From Planctomycetes bacterium syqfu (GTDB lineage: Bacteria > Planctomycetota > Phycisphaerae > Phycisphaerales > Phycisphaeraceae), in NCBI GenBank assembly GCA_020974905.1, contig CP087563.1, positions 682,001-746,000 on the forward strand: a DNA stretch of 64,000 nucleotides. Reading direction: 5' to 3'. Of the stretch, positions 8,429 through 17,701 are shown piece by piece; position 1 is the stretch's first letter; each line of letters begins with the position of its first letter. Below the pieces are notes generated by a model. That model had not been told where the DNA came from. It saw nothing but the letters and a program-made list of their open reading frames with translations, and searched no databases. Both the position numbers and the translations under genes were made by a program.

Positions 8429-9940
8429 ATGACCACTGCCCCTAACACCCAAACACCCAACATCGACACCGTCGCCTTTGTCAGTCTGGGGTGTCCCAAG
8501 AACCTTGTCGACAGTGAAAAGATGCTGGGTCTGCTTGCTGAAGACGGCTTGATGCCCATTGCAGATGAGACCCAGGCCGATGCCATTGTCATCAATACCT
8601 GTGGCTTTCTCGAAGCCTCCAAGGATGAGTCGGTCGAGGAGATCAACCGTGCTGCTCAACTCAAAAAGGCAGGCCAGATCAAGCGGATCATCGTTGCAGG
8701 CTGCCTCGTCCAGCGACACCGCGCCAAGATGCTGCAGTGGTGTCCTGATATTGATGCGATGATCGGCGTGTTTGATCGGGATCGCATTGTCGAAGCCGTC
8801 CGTGGCACACGTCCGACGCAAAAGGATATCGCTGTGGAGTTGCCGGTGTATTCGAGCATTGCCGCCAACGCCACCGTTGCCAAGGAGCATCGGGGGATTG
8901 AAGACCGCGGTTACTTTGAGTCCGACGCAACGCGTCTGCGATTAACACCGCGTCACTATGCCTACCTCCGCATCTCCGAAGGGTGCAATCAGAACTGTGC
9001 GTTCTGCACCATCCCTTCGATCCGCGGGAAGATGCGTTCCAAGCCGATTGATGCCATCCTCACCGAAGCCCGTGAACTCATGGCAGATGGTGCATTCGAA
9101 CTCAACCTCATCGGCCAGGACACCACCAGCTACGGCAATGACATTGATTACGATCCGGGTCTCAGTGGCATGCTGCGTGAACTGGATAAACTGGCTGGCG
9201 AACAAGGTGGCGCGTGGTTGCGGCTGATGTATGCCTACCCATCCTGCTTCACCGATGAGATGATCGATACGATGGCGAGTTTGCAAAATATCCTGCCATA
9301 CATTGACATTCCCTTGCAGCATATCAACGACACTGTGCTGGATAACATGCGTCGCAAGACTTCCCGCAAGCTCATTGAAACCCTGTTGAATAAACTCCGC
9401 GACCGCATCCCGGGCATGACCATCCGCACGACATTCATCTCCGGCTATCCGGGCGAGACCGATGAACAACATGCTGAACTCGTCCAATTCGTCCGCGATT
9501 TTGGTTTTGAAAACATGGGTGTCTTCGGCTATTCCCCCGAACCGGGAACGCCTGCAGGGACGCAGCATAACGATCATGCCATCCCGCAAGAAGTCATCGA
9601 TGAACGCATCGAAGAACTCATGCTCGCTCAACAGGAAGTCGTCTTTGATCGAAACGAAGCGTTAGCAGAACAAGCCATCGAATTTGATGTTCTCATCGAA
9701 GACGAAACACAAATTGAAGGCACGCAAACCTCGGGTGTATCCGACGAACCCACCCGCTTATTCTCCGGCCGAACCTATCAACAGGCACCGTCGATTGATG
9801 CGGTCACCTACGTGCAAACCAACCGCGAAATGGTTCCCGGTGAACTGGTTCACTGTCGTATTGTCGGTTACTCAGACTATGATCTTGTCGCCCGCCCGGT
9901 GGAAGAGTTGGACAAGAAATTCTCGCTGCCGTTGGCGTGA
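8429..9940 (+). CDS. rimO: Ribosomal protein S12 methylthiotransferase RimO
   Basis: Radical-SAM enzyme that adds a methylthio group to the conserved Asp of ribosomal protein S12. It has three domains: an N-terminal UPF0004 domain with conserved Cys in SLGCPKN, NTCGF and AGCLVQ for the auxiliary 4Fe-4S cluster; a radical SAM domain with CNQNCAFC (Cys186, 190, 193); and a C-terminal TRAM domain. PSIRGKMRSK after the Cys motif favours RimO over MiaB. I set the start at the ATG at 8429, where AGGAAG lies about 9 bases upstream; a longer frame reaches into the inverted repeat. The 503 residues exceed the usual ~440, chiefly through an insert near residues 125-165 and one in the TRAM region. Confidence 0.95.
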   Translation: MTTAPNTQTPNIDTVAFVSLGCPKNLVDSEKMLGLLAEDGLMPIADETQADAIVINTCGFLEASKDESVEEINRAAQLKKAGQIKRIIVAGCLVQRHRAKMLQWCPDIDAMIGVFDRDRIVEAVRGTRPTQKDIAVELPVYSSIAANATVAKEHRGIEDRGYFESDATRLRLTPRHYAYLRISEGCNQNCAFCTIPSIRGKMRSKPIDAILTEARELMADGAFELNLIGQDTTSYGNDIDYDPGLSGMLRELDKLAGEQGGAWLRLMYAYPSCFTDEMIDTMASLQNILPYIDIPLQHINDTVLDNMRRKTSRKLIETLLNKLRDRIPGMTIRTTFISGYPGETDEQHAELVQFVRDFGFENMGVFGYSPEPGTPAGTQHNDHAIPQEVIDERIEELMLAQQEVVFDRNEALAEQAIEFDVLIEDETQIEGTQTSGVSDEPTRLFSGRTYQQAPSIDAVTYVQTNREMVPGELVHCRIVGYSDYDLVARPVEELDKKFSLPLA

Positions 9941-9963
9941 TGCGATAAATTCCAGCAATGCAA

Positions 9964-10089
9964 TTCAGGCGAGCCGCGGTGTGTCACTGCGGGATTCGAC
10001 GCAGTCGAACATCAATTCACAAGACAGCAATATCAACGGGAACTTGAGCTTCGCTCAATCCCGCGTCGACACGACGCGGCTCGCCTGAA
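9964..10089. repeat. Long imperfect palindrome between convergent genes
   Basis: TTCAGGCGAGCCGCG at 9964-9978 is repeated perfectly in inverted orientation at 10075-10089. Inside, GCGGGATT near 9990 is matched by an inverted AATCCCGC near 10058. The element can fold as one ~126-base hairpin. It lies exactly between rimO and the minus-strand RsbW-like gene, so it may also act as a bidirectional terminator, though it lacks T runs. Confidence 0.7.
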
Positions 10090-10154
10090 ACGCAAGTCGG
10101 CGCATCTTTTGCCTTAGCTCTTCATCTCTGCGGTAAAATGATTTGAAAAAAATA

Positions 10155-10595
10155 TCAGTCTTCAGGCACATGAGGCAGTTGGCAGTCCCGGCGTTTGATC
10201 ATGGTGACGCAGTTGCCAGATTCGTTGAAGAAGACTTCGGTCATGTAGGCTCGCATGAGCATGACACCGCGACCGCAGGGGCGTTCGAGATTTTCATCGA
10301 GTGTAGGGTCGGGGATTTCGTCGGGGTGGAATCCGGGGCCTTCATCACAGATGGTGATGCGGATTTCTTCATCGTCGACGGAGAAATCGATGGTGACATT
10401 CTTGGATTCGTCGGACTTGTTGCCGTGTCGAATGGCGTTGGCGAGAGCTTCGTCCAGAGCAAGACGGATGGCAAACTGCGCGGTATCGGAGTAGCCGTAA
10501 GGTTGGATCGCCTCAATAACGGTTTCCACAACCTTAACACCTTCCGAGAGCGAGCTCGGGATCACCAAAGGCTTACTGGTTCGAGACTGTCCCAT
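10155..10595 (-). CDS. RsbW/SpoIIAB-like anti-sigma regulatory kinase (GHKL ATPase)
   Basis: A protein of 146 residues with the HATPase_c_2 fold used by anti-sigma kinases that phosphorylate STAS-domain partners. The ATP-binding motifs are visible: N box LDEALANAIRHGNK, G1 box DEGPGFHP, and G2 box GRGVMLMRAY. No sensor or membrane domain is present. The ATG at 10595 lacks a good ribosome site. A TTG two codons upstream (10601) has GGAGAC at a suitable distance, so the true start may be there. A STAS-domain gene is next upstream on the same strand (about 120 bp away), and the two probably form a partner-switching pair. The controlled sigma factor is not in the window. Confidence 0.88.
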   Translation of the reverse strand: MGQSRTSKPLVIPSSLSEGVKVVETVIEAIQPYGYSDTAQFAIRLALDEALANAIRHGNKSDESKNVTIDFSVDDEEIRITICDEGPGFHPDEIPDPTLDENLERPCGRGVMLMRAYMTEVFFNESGNCVTMIKRRDCQLPHVPED

Positions 10596-10718
10596 ATGCA
10601 ATACTGGCCTGTCTCCACCACCCCGGGTCTGCACTAAATGCACATCACTGGCGGTGCGTTCACATGCATCCCGTTACATCGCAGGATGCCCCACTCGACG
10701 AACCGACGTCGTTGTCGG

Positions 10719-11078
10719 TTACTTGAAACTGCTCATGGCCTGGCTGGCCGAATCACAGATATTAAAAAGCTTGTTGAGCTTGGTAATAACAAACACTTCG
10801 TAAATCTGCGGGTCAATGCATGCGAGCCTGAGTTGGCCGCCTTTTGCCCGGACCCGGTTGTTGATGGTGATGAGCATACCCAATGCCGCTGACGAGAGAT
10901 GATCCACGTCAGAGAAGTCGATGAGTATCTTGGGATTCGGTGTCGAATCAATCAAGTCAGAAACCTGGTCACCGATTTTTTGAATCGCAGCTTCTTCAAG
11001 AATGTTGCGATCCAAAAACCCGATCCGGATGATTTGCTCACTGTTTTCAATTGTGAGGCGCGATTCGCCTTCGGCCAT
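10719..11078 (-). CDS. Anti-sigma factor antagonist (STAS domain)
   Basis: A 119-residue single-domain protein of the SpoIIAA/RsbV type. The strand KILIDFSDVDHLSSAALGML contains the conserved phosphorylation site; by alignment with SpoIIAA Ser58 the target is Ser62. In the usual scheme the unphosphorylated form binds the kinase and frees a sigma factor or another output protein. The start at 11078 has a strong AGGAGA about 8 bases upstream; a longer frame exists but has no such site. Its downstream neighbour is the RsbW-like kinase. The tandem sulfatases are divergent from it, about 210 bp away. Confidence 0.9.
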   Translation of the reverse strand: MAEGESRLTIENSEQIIRIGFLDRNILEEAAIQKIGDQVSDLIDSTPNPKILIDFSDVDHLSSAALGMLITINNRVRAKGGQLRLACIDPQIYEVFVITKLNKLFNICDSASQAMSSFK

Positions 11079-11286
11079 CACTGTGTCTCCTGAAACGTTT
11101 ATTGGTCTGTAAAGTAGACTTACCAAGGCTAAGTGTCAAGCCAAATTGGGGATAGACAAGTCGATGCAATCCAGTTTCATCCCATATAAAACGAATTGAT
11201 CAATTGCAGTTGCATCGGGCGACAGGGATGGGTACGCTTGTTTGTTATTCAATTTCTCTATTCATTTCTGAATTGGAGTATCGAAA

Positions 11287-12780
11287 ATGAAAGCTATTAT
11301 GGTGATGTTTGACACCTTAAACCGTCATTTCCTGCCCAATTATGGCTGTGAATGGACGCATGCCCCCAATTTTGCTCGGCTCAGCGATAAAACGGTGACG
11401 TTTGACAACAGCTATGTGTGTTCGATGCCGTGCATGCCAGCTCGTCGTGATCTGCATACCGGGCGTCCGAATTTTTTACATCGTTCATGGGGACCGTTGG
11501 AGCCGTTCGATGACTCGGTGCCGCAGATGCTCAAGGATGCAGGTGTTCATACGCACCTGAGTACGGACCATCAGCATTATTTTGAAGACGGTGGCTGTAC
11601 GTATCACACGCGCTTCTCAACCTGGGACTTTCATCGCGGTCAGGAAGGCGATGCCTGGATCGGCCAAGTCGAAACACCCGATGCATCTGGCAACAGTGAT
11701 CCGGACCCCAACAAACCCAAGGGCATGCGCGGGCAGGATGTCATCAACCGTCAATACATCAACGGCAAACAGGAACGCATGCCACAGCATGGCACGTTTA
11801 CTGCCGGTTTGGATTTCATTGATCGCAATCACCAATCGGACAACTGGTTTTTACAGATCGAAACCTTCGACCCGCATGAACCCTTTTTCACGTTGCCCGA
11901 GTTCAAACAGTTTTTCGAGAAACACTACGCTGAGTATGTCGGCCCGGACTTTGATTGGCCCGGCTATGGCAAAGTGACCGAAGCACGCGAAGTCGTGGAG
12001 CATTGCCGGTATGAGTATGCAGCGTTACTTGCCATGTGCGACCTGTATCTGGGCAAGGTGCTTGATGCGATGGACAAGCATGACATGTGGGATGACACCA
12101 TGCTCATCGTCTGCACGGATCATGGCTTTATGCTCGGTGAACATGACAGCTGGGCCAAGTGCTGGTTGCCGTTCTATCAGGAAATCGCTCACACGCCCTT
12201 CTTCGTCTGGGACCCAAGATGCAAGATAACGGCAGAGCGTCGTCAGGCACTGGTTCAACCTTCCATTGACATCCCACTGACGTTGCTGGATTACTTTGGT
12301 ATCCAAGCAACCCAAGACATGCGTGGCAAGTCACTGACCCAAACCATTGTGGATGACACTCCAGTGAGAGATGCTGCAATCTTCGGCATCCACGGTGGTC
12401 AGGTGAATGTCACGGATGGCAAACATGTCTACATGCGAGGTTATGCCACCGAAGACAATCAGCCACTCTTTGACTACACGTTGATGCCTACACACATGCG
12501 TAGCCGATTTCATCCCGATGAACTCAAGGGCATGACGTTAGCTGACCCGCTGTGTTTTACCAAGGATATCTCGGTCCTGAAAATCCCTTGTAACACGACG
12601 AAAATTGCTCGCAACGATACGTTCAGCCAAACCATGCTTTTTGATCTGAACACAGACTATGTACAGCAAAAACCACTGGATGACCCGCAGCTTGAAAAAC
12701 AGATGACCGATCAATTGGTCACATTGCTCAAGGAATACGACGCACCCAGTGAACAATTTGAACGCCTTGGTTTAAACTGA
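11287..12780 (+). CDS. Formylglycine-dependent sulfatase (tandem copy 1)
   Basis: A 497-residue enzyme of the alkaline-phosphatase-like sulfatase family, expected to remove sulfate esters from glycans or small sulfated compounds. C49-M-P-A-R53 fits the C-x-P-x-R signature in which Cys is converted to formylglycine. The N-terminal FD (residues 8-9) and CTDHGFMLGEHD further on supply metal-binding acids. There is no signal peptide, so unlike many planctomycete sulfatases it may act in the cytoplasm. The start has GGAG 8 bases upstream. The second copy follows after 56 bp with its own ribosome site, so they are likely co-transcribed. The modifying enzyme (FGE or anSME) is not in the window. Confidence 0.93.
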   Translation: MKAIMVMFDTLNRHFLPNYGCEWTHAPNFARLSDKTVTFDNSYVCSMPCMPARRDLHTGRPNFLHRSWGPLEPFDDSVPQMLKDAGVHTHLSTDHQHYFEDGGCTYHTRFSTWDFHRGQEGDAWIGQVETPDASGNSDPDPNKPKGMRGQDVINRQYINGKQERMPQHGTFTAGLDFIDRNHQSDNWFLQIETFDPHEPFFTLPEFKQFFEKHYAEYVGPDFDWPGYGKVTEAREVVEHCRYEYAALLAMCDLYLGKVLDAMDKHDMWDDTMLIVCTDHGFMLGEHDSWAKCWLPFYQEIAHTPFFVWDPRCKITAERRQALVQPSIDIPLTLLDYFGIQATQDMRGKSLTQTIVDDTPVRDAAIFGIHGGQVNVTDGKHVYMRGYATEDNQPLFDYTLMPTHMRSRFHPDELKGMTLADPLCFTKDISVLKIPCNTTKIARNDTFSQTMLFDLNTDYVQQKPLDDPQLEKQMTDQLVTLLKEYDAPSEQFERLGLN

Positions 12781-12836
12781 ATCATAAAATACAAAACACG
12801 AAACACGCACCTGCAAGCACACACGGAGACTCATCA

Positions 12837-14327
12837 ATGAAATGCATCATGGTTATGTTCGACTCGCTCAACCGTCACATGATTTCGCCTTATGGTTGTG
12901 ACTGGACACACACGCCCAACTTCGCACGTCTTGCTCGGAAAACGGTGACGTTTGATAAGTCTTATGTGTGTTCCATGCCCTGCATGCCTGCGCGTCGCGA
13001 TCTGCATACCGGTCGCCCGTCATTTATTCATCGTGGCTGGTCACCGTTGGAACCGTTTGATGAGTCGGTCCCGCGTATGCTTAAAAATGCAGGGATTCAC
13101 ACGCACTTGGTTACGGATCATTATCACTACTTTGAAGACGGTGGCGTGCACTATCACACCAAGTACAACACGTGGGAATTTTTCCGGGGCCAGGAAGGTG
13201 ATCCGTGGATTGGTCAGATTGCTGAGCCGGATGCCCCCGAGAACATCAATCGCAAGGGACGCCCGCAGGATTGGATTAACCGCGCGGAGATGAACAGCGA
13301 AGACAAGATGCCGATCACGCAATCGTTCAATGCAGCCATGGACTACATCAAGCGGAACAAGGACGAAGACAACTGGTTTATCCAACTTGAAACGTTCGAC
13401 CCGCATGAACCGTTCTTCACCCAGCGTCAGCACAAGGATCGCTATGCAGATCACTTCAACAACTACACCGGCCCTGAGTTTGACTGGCCGGGCTACGAAA
13501 AGGTGACCGAATCACCGGAACAGGTCGAACATGCCAAGCACAACTATGCTGCCTTGTTGAGTCTCTGTGATCAGAAGCTTGGTGATGTGCTGGACCTGAT
13601 GGACAAGCATGACATGTGGGAGGACACCATGCTGGTGGTCTGCACGGATCATGGCTTTTTGCTGGGTGAACATGACTGCTGGGCCAAGAACTGGATGCCG
13701 CTGTATGAGGAAGTCGCCCACACGCCGTTCTTTGTCTGGGACCCAAGATGTAAGAAACAGGACGAACGTCGCAACGCATTGGTCCAACCCTGTCTGGATA
13801 TGGCTCCGACGCTGCTGGGATTCTTCGGCCTCGACATCCCTTCCACGATGACCGGCAAAGACCTTGCCCCCGCCGTTGCGGATGACACGCCCGTGCGTGA
13901 TGCCTGTATTTTCGGTTACCACGGAACGCGCGTGAACATCACCGACGGGCAGTATGTTTACATGCGAGGTAATCACAAGGCAGGTGTTCCCGTCTACCAA
14001 TACGGCTGGACGGCACCAGGTATGAAAGACTCCATGATCCCTGAAAAGATTCGCCTGCTCAGTGAAGACGAACAATGGGACTTTACCGGCAATGCACCGG
14101 TCCTGAAGATGCCCAACGGCGCATCACACATTGAAGGCGATCCAGCATTCAATGCGACTGTTGGCGACCTGCTCTTTGATGTGACCGCAGACCCCACACA
14201 GCAAAACCCGCTTGATGATGCAACGGTGATCGAAAAATTGTCAACACGCATGACCGAACTGTTGGCAGAATGCGATGCCCCATCGGAGACCTACGAGCGG
14301 TTGGGGCTTGAACAAACCTGCTGCTAG
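12837..14327 (+). CDS. Formylglycine-dependent sulfatase (tandem copy 2)
   Basis: A 496-residue paralogue of the upstream gene, colinear with it and similar along most of its length. C49-M-P-A-R53 lies in the same position, and CTDHGFLLGEHD is conserved. The main differences are near residues 135-155 and in the C-terminal third, where substrate specificity is usually set; this suggests related but distinct substrates. No signal peptide is present. The start has CACGGAGA about 8 bases upstream. A dispersed palindromic repeat follows, and then an intrinsic terminator at 14537. Confidence 0.93.
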   Translation: MKCIMVMFDSLNRHMISPYGCDWTHTPNFARLARKTVTFDKSYVCSMPCMPARRDLHTGRPSFIHRGWSPLEPFDESVPRMLKNAGIHTHLVTDHYHYFEDGGVHYHTKYNTWEFFRGQEGDPWIGQIAEPDAPENINRKGRPQDWINRAEMNSEDKMPITQSFNAAMDYIKRNKDEDNWFIQLETFDPHEPFFTQRQHKDRYADHFNNYTGPEFDWPGYEKVTESPEQVEHAKHNYAALLSLCDQKLGDVLDLMDKHDMWEDTMLVVCTDHGFLLGEHDCWAKNWMPLYEEVAHTPFFVWDPRCKKQDERRNALVQPCLDMAPTLLGFFGLDIPSTMTGKDLAPAVADDTPVRDACIFGYHGTRVNITDGQYVYMRGNHKAGVPVYQYGWTAPGMKDSMIPEKIRLLSEDEQWDFTGNAPVLKMPNGASHIEGDPAFNATVGDLLFDVTADPTQQNPLDDATVIEKLSTRMTELLAECDAPSETYERLGLEQTCC

Positions 14328-14355
14328 TGCATTGACATGAATACATGCTCACCTT

Positions 14356-14443
14356 CCGTCACTCCCGCGCAGGCGGGAGTCCAGGGGAACCTGCAAGTGC
14401 GCACAGAATGCTACTGGATTCCCGCTTGCGCGGGAATGACGAA
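14356..14443. repeat. Dispersed palindromic repeat, family 1, copy 1
   Basis: Begins CCGTCACTCCCGCGC and ends GCGGGAATGACG; the ends are inverted copies, with inner GGGAGTCCAG and CTGGATTCCC also matching. The same element occurs at 17886, 27333 and 56817. It resembles the short mobile REP or MITE-type elements common between bacterial genes. Confidence 0.85.
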
Positions 14444-14536
14444 AACATAGATAACACGAGGATAAGCGGTTGGAACGGCTGCTAAATCATCGTAATTGAC
14501 CGTTGATGTTACACAAAATCTGACGAACCAATTCAC

Positions 14537-14566
14537 AAGGCACCGGCAACGCGTCGGTGCCTTTTT
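14537..14566 (+). terminator. Intrinsic terminator after the sulfatases
   Basis: Perfect 9-bp stem AAGGCACCG (14537-14545) with CGGTGCCTT (14555-14563), 9-base loop, ending in five T. It lies about 210 bp after the second sulfatase and before the LysM gene. Confidence 0.75.
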
Positions 14567-14710
14567 CATGTCGATGTACACCGGAACCAAAAATCTCGAA
14601 CTTGTTAATGGAACGTTTGGTGACAAGTGGTTAGAATCTAATTGCCGGGAAGCAGGTGCTGGAGGATCCAGTGCCTTGGAATGATTCGAACGTAACCATG
14701 GAGATGGTCG

Positions 14711-15661
14711 ATGAAGGTTCACTACAAGATCGCACTGTTTGCGGCGGTCGTGTTTTTTGTCGTGGTTGGCGGGTATTTTCTGACCCGCGGCAGCGGTGAT
14801 GTTGACCAGTCCGATTTGGTCGAAAACGATATCCCAACGCCAACAGCCACAACCAACAATCCGCCGGAAACACCGGCTGGCAATTCAGGCAGCACCCCGG
14901 CTACGGACTTAAACAGCCTGGTTCGTCAACAGTTGGCGCAAATCAACCAGTCCAACAAGTCGACCACGCCCCCACCGTCTTCGACGTCTAACATAACCCC
15001 GATCACCAGCAAGCCGCTGACTGACACCACAGCCCCATCTGCGAAGACAATCAACCCCATCACAACACCTACGCGCCCTTCGACTCCAGCGACGCTGACA
15101 TTCGATGGCACGCCTGTTGACGATGACAATGTCCTGGCAACCAATCCCGTCGCCGACCCGGTGCCTGCTCCGGTGGTCAACAATGATCCGCCCAAGCCTG
15201 TCCTGGTTCCCGCACCCCCCAAGCCGATCAACCCGCCGACCCCGGCTGTGCGTGCAACGAGCTACCCCAACACCTACACCATTCAGTCCGGTGACACACT
15301 CAGCAGCATTGCTCTGACGTTGTACGGCTCGGATCGACATTGGGTCGAAATCGCCCAGGCCAACCCCACCATTGACCCGCTGAAGCTCAAGCCCGGTCAG
15401 ACCATCAAACTGCCCCAACCTGCGGACCTGCGTAAAAGCGGTTCCCAGCGTGCCCGTGTTTCGGCTGATGGTCGTATCCGTCAGTACACGGTCCGAGCAG
15501 GTGACAACCTGAGCACCATCGCCCAGGAGTTCTACAACAATGCGAGCCTCTGGCGCCGGATTTACAATGCCAACAAGGCTGCCATCGGTGCCAATCCTGA
15601 CACCCTTCAGGCCGGCGTGACTCTGGAAATTCCTCCCGCTGAATCAGGCTCGAATAACTGA
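14711..15661 (+). CDS. Membrane-anchored protein with two LysM domains
   Basis: A 316-residue envelope protein. Residues 6-24 are a single hydrophobic segment near the N terminus and likely an uncleaved inner-membrane anchor. Residues 30-185 are a Pro/Thr/Asn-rich spacer. Two LysM peptidoglycan-binding domains follow: 189-236 (YTIQSGDTLSSIA onward) and 259-306 (YTVRAGDNLSTIA onward). It probably tethers the inner membrane to the cell wall. Its TGA overlaps the ATG of the next gene (TGATG), so the two are translationally coupled. GGAG lies before the start. Confidence 0.92.
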   Translation: MKVHYKIALFAAVVFFVVVGGYFLTRGSGDVDQSDLVENDIPTPTATTNNPPETPAGNSGSTPATDLNSLVRQQLAQINQSNKSTTPPPSSTSNITPITSKPLTDTTAPSAKTINPITTPTRPSTPATLTFDGTPVDDDNVLATNPVADPVPAPVVNNDPPKPVLVPAPPKPINPPTPAVRATSYPNTYTIQSGDTLSSIALTLYGSDRHWVEIAQANPTIDPLKLKPGQTIKLPQPADLRKSGSQRARVSADGRIRQYTVRAGDNLSTIAQEFYNNASLWRRIYNANKAAIGANPDTLQAGVTLEIPPAESGSNN

Positions 15662-16863
15662 TGTCCGTTGATCAAAATCCCATTGCGTTAGACGTCGTCG
15701 TCATCGGCGGTGGCGTGGCTGGTTTGTGGTTACTCGATGCGCTGAACCGACAGGGTTACCGCTGCGTCCTGCTGGAAGCTCACCAACTGGGCTCAGGCCA
15801 AACCGTTGCGTCTCAAGGCATTCTCCATGGCGGGATGAAATACACGCTAAGCAATCTCATCGACCCCGGCGCCAAAGCCGTTGCACAAATGCCGCTGATC
15901 TGGCGCGATTGCCTGGCAGGTCAAGCGGAGCCCAATCTCACGCAAACACAGGTCCGTACGGACTTCTGTCACCTTTGGCGGACCGGTTCAGCACGTTCAC
16001 GATTCGGCATGACCGGCGCCCGCATGGTGCTGCGTGTCAAGCCCACTGAAATCCCCAAGAGCGATTGGCCCGAAGCGTTGCATGATCTCAAGGGTCAGGT
16101 GTACAACCTTCCCGAACAGGTACTCGATACCGCCAGCTTCGTTGCTGATCTGGCTTCCAAACATCAGGACCGACTGCTCAAGATTGACCCTGAAAAGGGG
16201 CTTGCCTTTGAGCGTGATCAAGCAGGCAATGTCTCTGCCATCCAACTCACCGACGGTGATCAAACACTGACGCTGGCGCCCAGGCATGTGGTCCTCACCG
16301 CTGGCAAAGGTAATGCGGACCTGCGTGCCAAGCTGGGTCTTGACGATCAGGCGATGCAGATCAGACCCTTGCACATGGTCATGGTCAAAGGCAGTCTGCC
16401 CAAACTCAACGGACACTGCACGGACTTTTCGCAGACGCGGGTGACCATCACCACCGCCACTGCCAAAGACGGGCAAACTGTCTGGACCGTCGGCGGGCAA
16501 GTCTCCGAAGATGGCGTGAAAATGCCCCCGGAAGAATTGGTTCGACATGCTAAAAGCGAGATCACAGCGGTGGTCCCCAATGTCGATTTTTCGGATGCTA
16601 AATGGTCGACGTATCGTGTGGACCGTGCCGAACGCAAGACCGCGTCCGGTCGCCGCCCTGAAGGTGTCACGCTGATGTCTGAAGGCAATGTGATCACCGC
16701 TTGGCCGACGAAGTTGGTGTTGGCCCCGCAGTTGGCGATGGATGTGATCCAGAAGCTGGATATTCAGCCTGCAGGTGAAAGTGTGAGCATTGAGGATTGG
16801 CCGCGCCCTGAAGTCGCACCGCCCCCGTGGGAGTTGGCTCAGAACTGGATGACATTGGATTAA
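15661..16863 (+). CDS. FAD-dependent oxidoreductase (DAO / glycerol-3-phosphate dehydrogenase-like)
   Basis: A 400-residue flavoprotein. Residues 12-40 form the Rossmann FAD-binding motif: VVVIGGGVAG with GxGxxG at 16-21, followed by an acidic residue at the end of the second strand in LLEAHQLGSG. QGILHGGMKY follows, as in D-amino-acid oxidase / glycerol-3-phosphate dehydrogenase relatives. No signal peptide or membrane helix is seen. The substrate is unknown; glycine, sarcosine, 2-hydroxyglutarate or glycerol phosphate are all possible for the family. It starts inside the stop codon of the LysM gene and is followed 45 bp later by an aldo-keto reductase, suggesting an operon. Confidence 0.85.
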   Translation: MSVDQNPIALDVVVIGGGVAGLWLLDALNRQGYRCVLLEAHQLGSGQTVASQGILHGGMKYTLSNLIDPGAKAVAQMPLIWRDCLAGQAEPNLTQTQVRTDFCHLWRTGSARSRFGMTGARMVLRVKPTEIPKSDWPEALHDLKGQVYNLPEQVLDTASFVADLASKHQDRLLKIDPEKGLAFERDQAGNVSAIQLTDGDQTLTLAPRHVVLTAGKGNADLRAKLGLDDQAMQIRPLHMVMVKGSLPKLNGHCTDFSQTRVTITTATAKDGQTVWTVGGQVSEDGVKMPPEELVRHAKSEITAVVPNVDFSDAKWSTYRVDRAERKTASGRRPEGVTLMSEGNVITAWPTKLVLAPQLAMDVIQKLDIQPAGESVSIEDWPRPEVAPPPWELAQNWMTLD

Positions 16864-16908
16864 CAGTCAAACTTCGCGTGATCGAACAAGGCGAGTGAGA
16901 ACAACACC

Positions 16909-17670
16909 GTGAACTTCCGACGACTTGGCAATACGGACATCAAGCTTTCCCCCATTGGTTTTGGTGCGTTTAAGATTGGACGCAACCAGGGGATCAAGTA
17001 TCCGACCGCGTACGATTTGCCGGACATGGATGCGGTGGATCGTCTGCTCAACGGTGTGTTGGATTTGGGGATTAATCACATCGACACCGCCCCGGCATAT
17101 GGCTTAAGTGAAGAACGAATCGGTGCCACGATTGCTCATCGACGCGATGAATACATTCTCAGTTCCAAAGTCGGTGAGACGTTTATCGATGGCCAATCCG
17201 AGTACCGCTTTGATGCTCAACATGTTCGGCAGTCCGTCGAATCCTCACTGAAAAAACTCAAGACCGACCGACTGGATATGTTGCTGATTCATTCGCCAGC
17301 GGATGACGTTTCATTGCAACAACTCACCGACTGTGTCCCCACGATGCAGGCGCTTAAAGCGCGTGGCGATGTCCGACTCATTGGTCTGTCGGGTAAGACA
17401 CATGATGGTTTTGAACTGGCCATGGATTGGTCGGATGTGTTGATGATCGAGTACAACCTTGCGGACACCCAGCATGCCCAACTCATCAATAAAGCCCATG
17501 ACCGCGGTCTTGGTGTGCTCTGCAAGAAGGGTCTGGGGTCCGGCCATCTCTCACCACAGGATGCCATCCCGTTTGTCCTGAGCAATCCAGCGATCACAAA
17601 CCTGGTGGTCGGCGGGTTGAATCTGGACCATCTCAAGGACAATCTGGGATACGCGAATATTTCGTTTTAG
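16909..17670 (+). CDS. Aldo/keto reductase family oxidoreductase
   Basis: A 253-residue NAD(P)H-dependent reductase of the AKR (beta/alpha)8 barrel class, short for the family (usually 280-330). The catalytic tetrad is visible as Asp59 (HIDTAPAY), Tyr64, Lys87 (SSKVGE) and His128 (LIHSP). The start is GTG with only a weak GAG upstream; no in-frame ATG gives a better start without losing the first strand. It is the last gene of the LysM / FAD oxidoreductase set. The substrate is unknown. Two different dispersed repeats follow downstream. Confidence 0.88.
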   Translation: MNFRRLGNTDIKLSPIGFGAFKIGRNQGIKYPTAYDLPDMDAVDRLLNGVLDLGINHIDTAPAYGLSEERIGATIAHRRDEYILSSKVGETFIDGQSEYRFDAQHVRQSVESSLKKLKTDRLDMLLIHSPADDVSLQQLTDCVPTMQALKARGDVRLIGLSGKTHDGFELAMDWSDVLMIEYNLADTQHAQLINKAHDRGLGVLCKKGLGSGHLSPQDAIPFVLSNPAITNLVVGGLNLDHLKDNLGYANISF

Positions 17671-17701
17671 CATTTGATTTGAACGTCATTGATACGAATC
17701 A

